DNA of 64,000 nucleotides from Rudaea sp. (GTDB lineage Bacteria; Pseudomonadota; Gammaproteobacteria; Xanthomonadales; Rhodanobacteraceae): NCBI GenBank assembly GCA_031291055.1, contig JARLJU010000215.1, forward strand, positions 1 through 64,000, given 5' to 3'. Both the position numbers and the translations under genes were made by a program. Below, in pieces: positions 63,598 to 64,000 of the stretch. Below the pieces are notes generated by a model, which searched no databases, was not told the DNA's origin, and was given only the letters and a program-made list of their open reading frames with translations. How positions within the stretch are numbered: the first letter of the stretch is position 1; each line of letters opens with the position of its first letter.

Positions 63598-64000
63598 ATG
63601 GGTGGTGGAATGCTGGCGCTGGTGCTGTTGGTGGTCGCGGCGATCTTCATCGCCAAGACCGTGCGGGTCGTGCCGCAAGGCTACGAATGGACCAAGGAGA
63701 CCTTCGGCAGGTACACCAGCACGATGTCGCCCGGTCTGCACATCCTGATCCCCATCTATCACACGGTCGGGCGCAAGATGAACATGATGGAACAGGTGCT
63801 CGACGTACCCAGTCAGGACGTCATCACCAAGGACAACGCCGTTGTGCGCGTCGACGGGGTCGTGTTCTATCAGGTGCTCGATGCACCGAAGGCCGCCTAC
63901 GAGGTGTCGAATCTGAATCAGGCGATCCTAAACCTGATCATGACCAATATCCGCACCGTGCTCGGCTCGATGGACCTGGACGAGTCGCTGTCCAAACGTG
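63598..64000 (+). CDS. SPFH/Band 7 (stomatin, QmcA-like) membrane protein, truncated by the window edge
   Basis: The reading frame opens at ATG 63598, 7 bases after GGGGAGAG, and continues past the window end, so only the first 134 residues are present. An N-terminal membrane helix ([17 protein letters not shown]) precedes a Band 7 domain ([69 protein letters not shown]). This matches the QmcA/HflK-type SPFH family, which scaffolds membrane microdomains and often pairs with an NfeD protein. It is divergent from fadL. Confidence 0.9.
   Translation, partial: MGGGMLALVLLVVAAIFIAKTVRVVPQGYEWTKETFGRYTSTMSPGLHILIPIYHTVGRKMNMMEQVLDVPSQDVITKDNAVVRVDGVVFYQVLDAPKAAYEVSNLNQAILNLIMTNIRTVLGSMDLDESLSKR

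Overview
This is a G+C-rich bacterial chromosome segment, dense in codons ending in G or C. Gene content points to a gammaproteobacterium of the Lysobacterales/Xanthomonadales, most likely Rhodanobacteraceae-like. The clues are a split adenosylcobalamin-dependent ribonucleotide reductase, a DUF885 peptidase, a MacAB-type exporter next to an NtrC/NtrY-like pair, and a secreted protein ending in IFNDGFE. Taxonomy is inferred from gene families only. The window opens inside the 3' end of an rRNA operon (5S gene and terminator). Nearly everything after that looks like core chromosome: no phage, IS element, CRISPR array or tRNA gene was seen.

Layout. 0.3-9.3 kb is an accessory-looking stretch of mostly exported proteins: a peptide:N-glycanase A homologue, a 2OG-Fe dioxygenase, several small secreted proteins and lipoproteins, an exported two-domain glyoxalase-fold protein, a TSUP permease and two REP-like repeats. 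9.5-13.6 kb holds class II ribonucleotide reductase on the minus strand. Its halves NrdJa and NrdJb are separated by a gene for a Lys/Ala-rich histone H1-like protein. The redox-active C-terminus of NrdJb lies in the -1 frame behind an A9 run, and two NrdR-like boxes sit at the nrdJa promoter. 13.8-18.6 kb (plus strand) encodes a DegP/Q-type protease, a PstS-like binding protein, a HAD hydrolase and an M17 aminopeptidase.

18.7-32.2 kb is a long minus-strand block for envelope growth and lipoylation. In transcription order it reads mreB, mreC, mreD, mrdA (PBP2), rodA, mltB, rlpA, dacC, ybeD, lipB, lipA, prc, with several start/stop overlaps. Divergently, gatC-gatA-gatB (32.5-35.7 kb) encode the tRNA amidotransferase, followed by a PfkB-family kinase. 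36.8-45.2 kb mixes small stress, transport and secreted-protein genes: a DGFE-tailed protein, a beta-helix protein, a queuosine-precursor transporter, OsmC, a thioredoxin-fold protein, a tandem Usp, a hemolysin III homologue and a GFA protein.

45.3-47.8 kb is an ECF sigma/anti-sigma/PDZ-protein operon. Divergent from it, 47.9-57.5 kb carries a MacA-like adaptor, an ABC ATPase, two FtsX-type permeases, a DUF885 peptidase, a sigma-54 response regulator and a sensor kinase. A near-perfect sigma-54 promoter with a nested palindrome about 85 bp upstream precedes the exporter, so the regulator probably controls it. 57.6-61.4 kb encodes a membrane serine/threonine kinase with a PEGA-like tail plus an overlapping secreted protein. 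The window ends with a damaged-looking secreted-protein gene, fadL and the start of a stomatin/SPFH gene.

An AT-rich motif (AAAAAGTATA and close variants) recurs inside coding sequence across the window in different reading frames. It is not explained by any annotated feature.
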